Positions 63,218 to 64,000 of a stretch of DNA of 64,000 nt are shown one piece after another. The translations under genes and the position numbers were made by a program. A model generated the notes under the pieces. It had not been told where the DNA came from. It saw nothing but the letters and a program-made list of their open reading frames with translations, and searched no databases. Source of the DNA: Massilia niastensis DSM 21313 (GTDB lineage: Bacteria; Pseudomonadota; Gammaproteobacteria; Burkholderiales; Burkholderiaceae_D); contig NZ_KB908094.1 of NCBI RefSeq assembly GCF_000382345.1, positions 45,747 through 109,746 on the forward strand, read 5' to 3'. Numbering within the stretch: position 1 is the stretch's first letter; every line of letters starts with the position of its first letter.

Positions 63218-63259
63218 AGGATCTGCTTTCTAACATGTTGGCATTAATTGGGGCCGGCC

Positions 63260-63279
63260 TACCTTCGGGCACGAAGGTA
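63260..63279 (-). terminator. perfect hairpin between the 26-codon ORF and pntAA
   Basis: TACCTTCG (63260-63267) pairs perfectly with CGAAGGTA (63272-63279) around GGCA. It lies 4 bp after the ORF stop and 43 bp before pntAA. It has no T-run and could act as an attenuator, an mRNA stabiliser or a terminator. Confidence 0.5.
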
Positions 63280-63282
63280 CTG

Positions 63283-63363
63283 TCAACTGGCCGCCGCCGC
63301 GATGGCGCCGACCAGCGCCAAGCCGCTGGCGAACTGGAGCGGGGTACCTGGTGTTGTCGTCAT
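63283..63363 (-). CDS. 26-residue small hydrophobic protein upstream of pntAA
   Basis: An ORF of 26 codons reading MTTTPGTPLQFASGLALVGA then IAAAAS. The ATG at 63363 has GGGGAA four bases upstream, a good ribosome site, and the product is a single short hydrophobic helix. It stops just before a perfect hairpin and 65 bp before pntAA, in the same direction. It might be a small membrane subunit or regulatory leader; it has not been matched to any known family. Confidence 0.55.
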   Translation of the reverse strand: MTTTPGTPLQFASGLALVGAIAAAAS

Positions 63364-63603
63364 TGTGTTCCCCTTGACTGAACTTGTGACTCAAGGTTAG
63401 CGCCAGTCCTACATATGAAAAAAACGATTTATATTTATATAATTAATCAATTCGCCTGATATAGCGATGCTGCGCATGACGCTCAGCAGGAGGGCAGCCA
63501 CAGCTTTTAAATTCATATAGATGATGTGGTTGACACGTATGAATCGGTGGTTTAGCATGAATTCACGTTCCAACAACCTGGATGGACGAACAAGGAGACA
63601 GAC

Positions 63604-63885
63604 ATGATTCATTTTGTGGTGCACGAAGATGGCGACTCGGTCGGTACGGTCGTGGTCGAAGGAGTGAAATCCGGCGCAACGCTGAACGGCTGGGTCATGG
63701 AGCAGGACCGCGTGGTCGAGGTGCGCACCGTCAGCGACATCCCGATCGGTCACAAGATCGCGCTGAATGCGCTGCAGCCGGGCGACACGGTGATGAAGTA
63801 CGGCGTCGACATCGGCAAGGTGGTAGCCCCGATCGCCGCCGGCGAACACCTGCATGTCCATAACGTCAAGACCAAGCGCTGGTAA
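63604..63885 (+). CDS. UxaA-family hydrolyase, N-terminal (SAF domain) subunit
   Basis: A 93-residue SAF-domain protein: MIHFVVHEDGDSVGTVVVEG, the core RTVSDIPIGHKIALNALQPG, and GVDIGKVVAPIAAGEHLHVHNVKTKRW. In split UxaA-type systems (altronate dehydratase, D-galactarate/sulfolactate hydrolyases) this small part pairs with the large catalytic subunit encoded next (38 bp downstream). It is divergent from the pnt operon. AAGGAG precedes the start. The substrate cannot be known from this part. Confidence 0.88.
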   Translation: MIHFVVHEDGDSVGTVVVEGVKSGATLNGWVMEQDRVVEVRTVSDIPIGHKIALNALQPGDTVMKYGVDIGKVVAPIAAGEHLHVHNVKTKRW

Positions 63886-63922
63886 GCCGCAGTCCACCCA
63901 TCGAACCGAACGGAGACACCCC

Positions 63923-64000
63923 ATGATCAATCAGGACACCACTTTCCTCGGCTACCGCCGCGAAAACGGCCGCGTCGGCGTGCGCAACCACGTCATCGTG
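63923..64000 (+). CDS. UxaA-family hydrolyase, large subunit (5' end only)
   Basis: The first 26 codons of a gene cut by the window end. FLGYRRENGRVGVRNHVIV is the typical N-terminus of the UxaA/GarD large catalytic subunit. GGAGACACCCC precedes the ATG at 63923. It should form one dehydratase with the SAF subunit upstream. Confidence 0.82.
   Translation, partial: MINQDTTFLGYRRENGRVGVRNHVIV

Noticed and set aside
1..64000. CRISPR array or intact tRNA/rRNA genes
   Set aside because: No regularly spaced repeats and no complete RNA gene were seen; only two tRNA 3' fragments at 30628-30648 and 31965-31978.

Overview
The window is high-GC DNA from a Gram-negative bacterium. The gene set (Omp32-type porins, a Bug-type binding protein, an iac cluster with two-component control, a three-gene pnt operon, UxaA split into two genes) suggests a betaproteobacterium, most likely Oxalobacteraceae (Massilia/Duganella-like). 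That placement is an inference from gene content; no rRNA or other marker gene is present.

Region 1 (1-4.4 kb) is the end of a rightward catabolic operon: a beta-keto acid cleavage enzyme (5' end outside the window), a quinone-oxidoreductase-like enzyme, a cupin, a DctA-type carrier and a porin. Region 2 (4.4-19.3 kb) is a complete cluster for breaking down the plant hormone indole-3-acetic acid (IAA) to catechol and on to muconate. The leftward arm carries iacA, iacB, iacE, a two-domain tautomerase, catA, an MFS carrier and a porin. The rightward arm carries iacI, iacH, iacC, iacD and iacF, with iacG facing it. A sensor kinase and a FixJ/NarL-type response regulator sit 6 kb apart, and a LysR regulator lies next to the kinase. 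The two divergent promoter regions share a near-identical 19-bp motif. The cluster ends at a 20-codon remnant of a thiolase. Region 3 (19.4-28.0 kb) holds a leftward group (HpcH/HpaI aldolase, RpiR regulator, Bug binding protein, FAD-linked dehydrogenase) with two matching inverted-repeat operators. It is followed by a LysR regulator, mmsA and a 3-hydroxyisobutyrate-dehydrogenase-like enzyme.

Region 4 (28.0-32.1 kb) is scarred DNA. It contains IS66, IS3 and IS5 relics, two fasciclin-domain genes, and two copies of a short unit made of a tRNA 3' end plus a terminator. Region 5 (32.1-58.4 kb) is a copper/heavy-metal island: a CopA-type P-ATPase behind a CueR-type promoter, an HD-GYP protein with a Cys-rich N-terminus, an RND efflux operon, a second outer-membrane factor with a multicopper oxidase, DUF411 and CusF-like proteins, a PepSY/NqrF-like reductase pair with a TonB receptor, and several small secreted His/Cys-rich proteins. 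Part of the island is decaying: a CopA/CopB deletion chimera, a ferredoxin/DUF305 junction and several frameshifts. An inactivated IS3-family element (58.6-60.2 kb) closes it.

Region 6 (60.3-64 kb) returns to intact core-like genes: pntB, pntAB and pntAA (proton-translocating transhydrogenase), preceded by an unannotated 26-codon ORF and a perfect hairpin, then the start of a divergent UxaA-type dehydratase operon cut by the window end.
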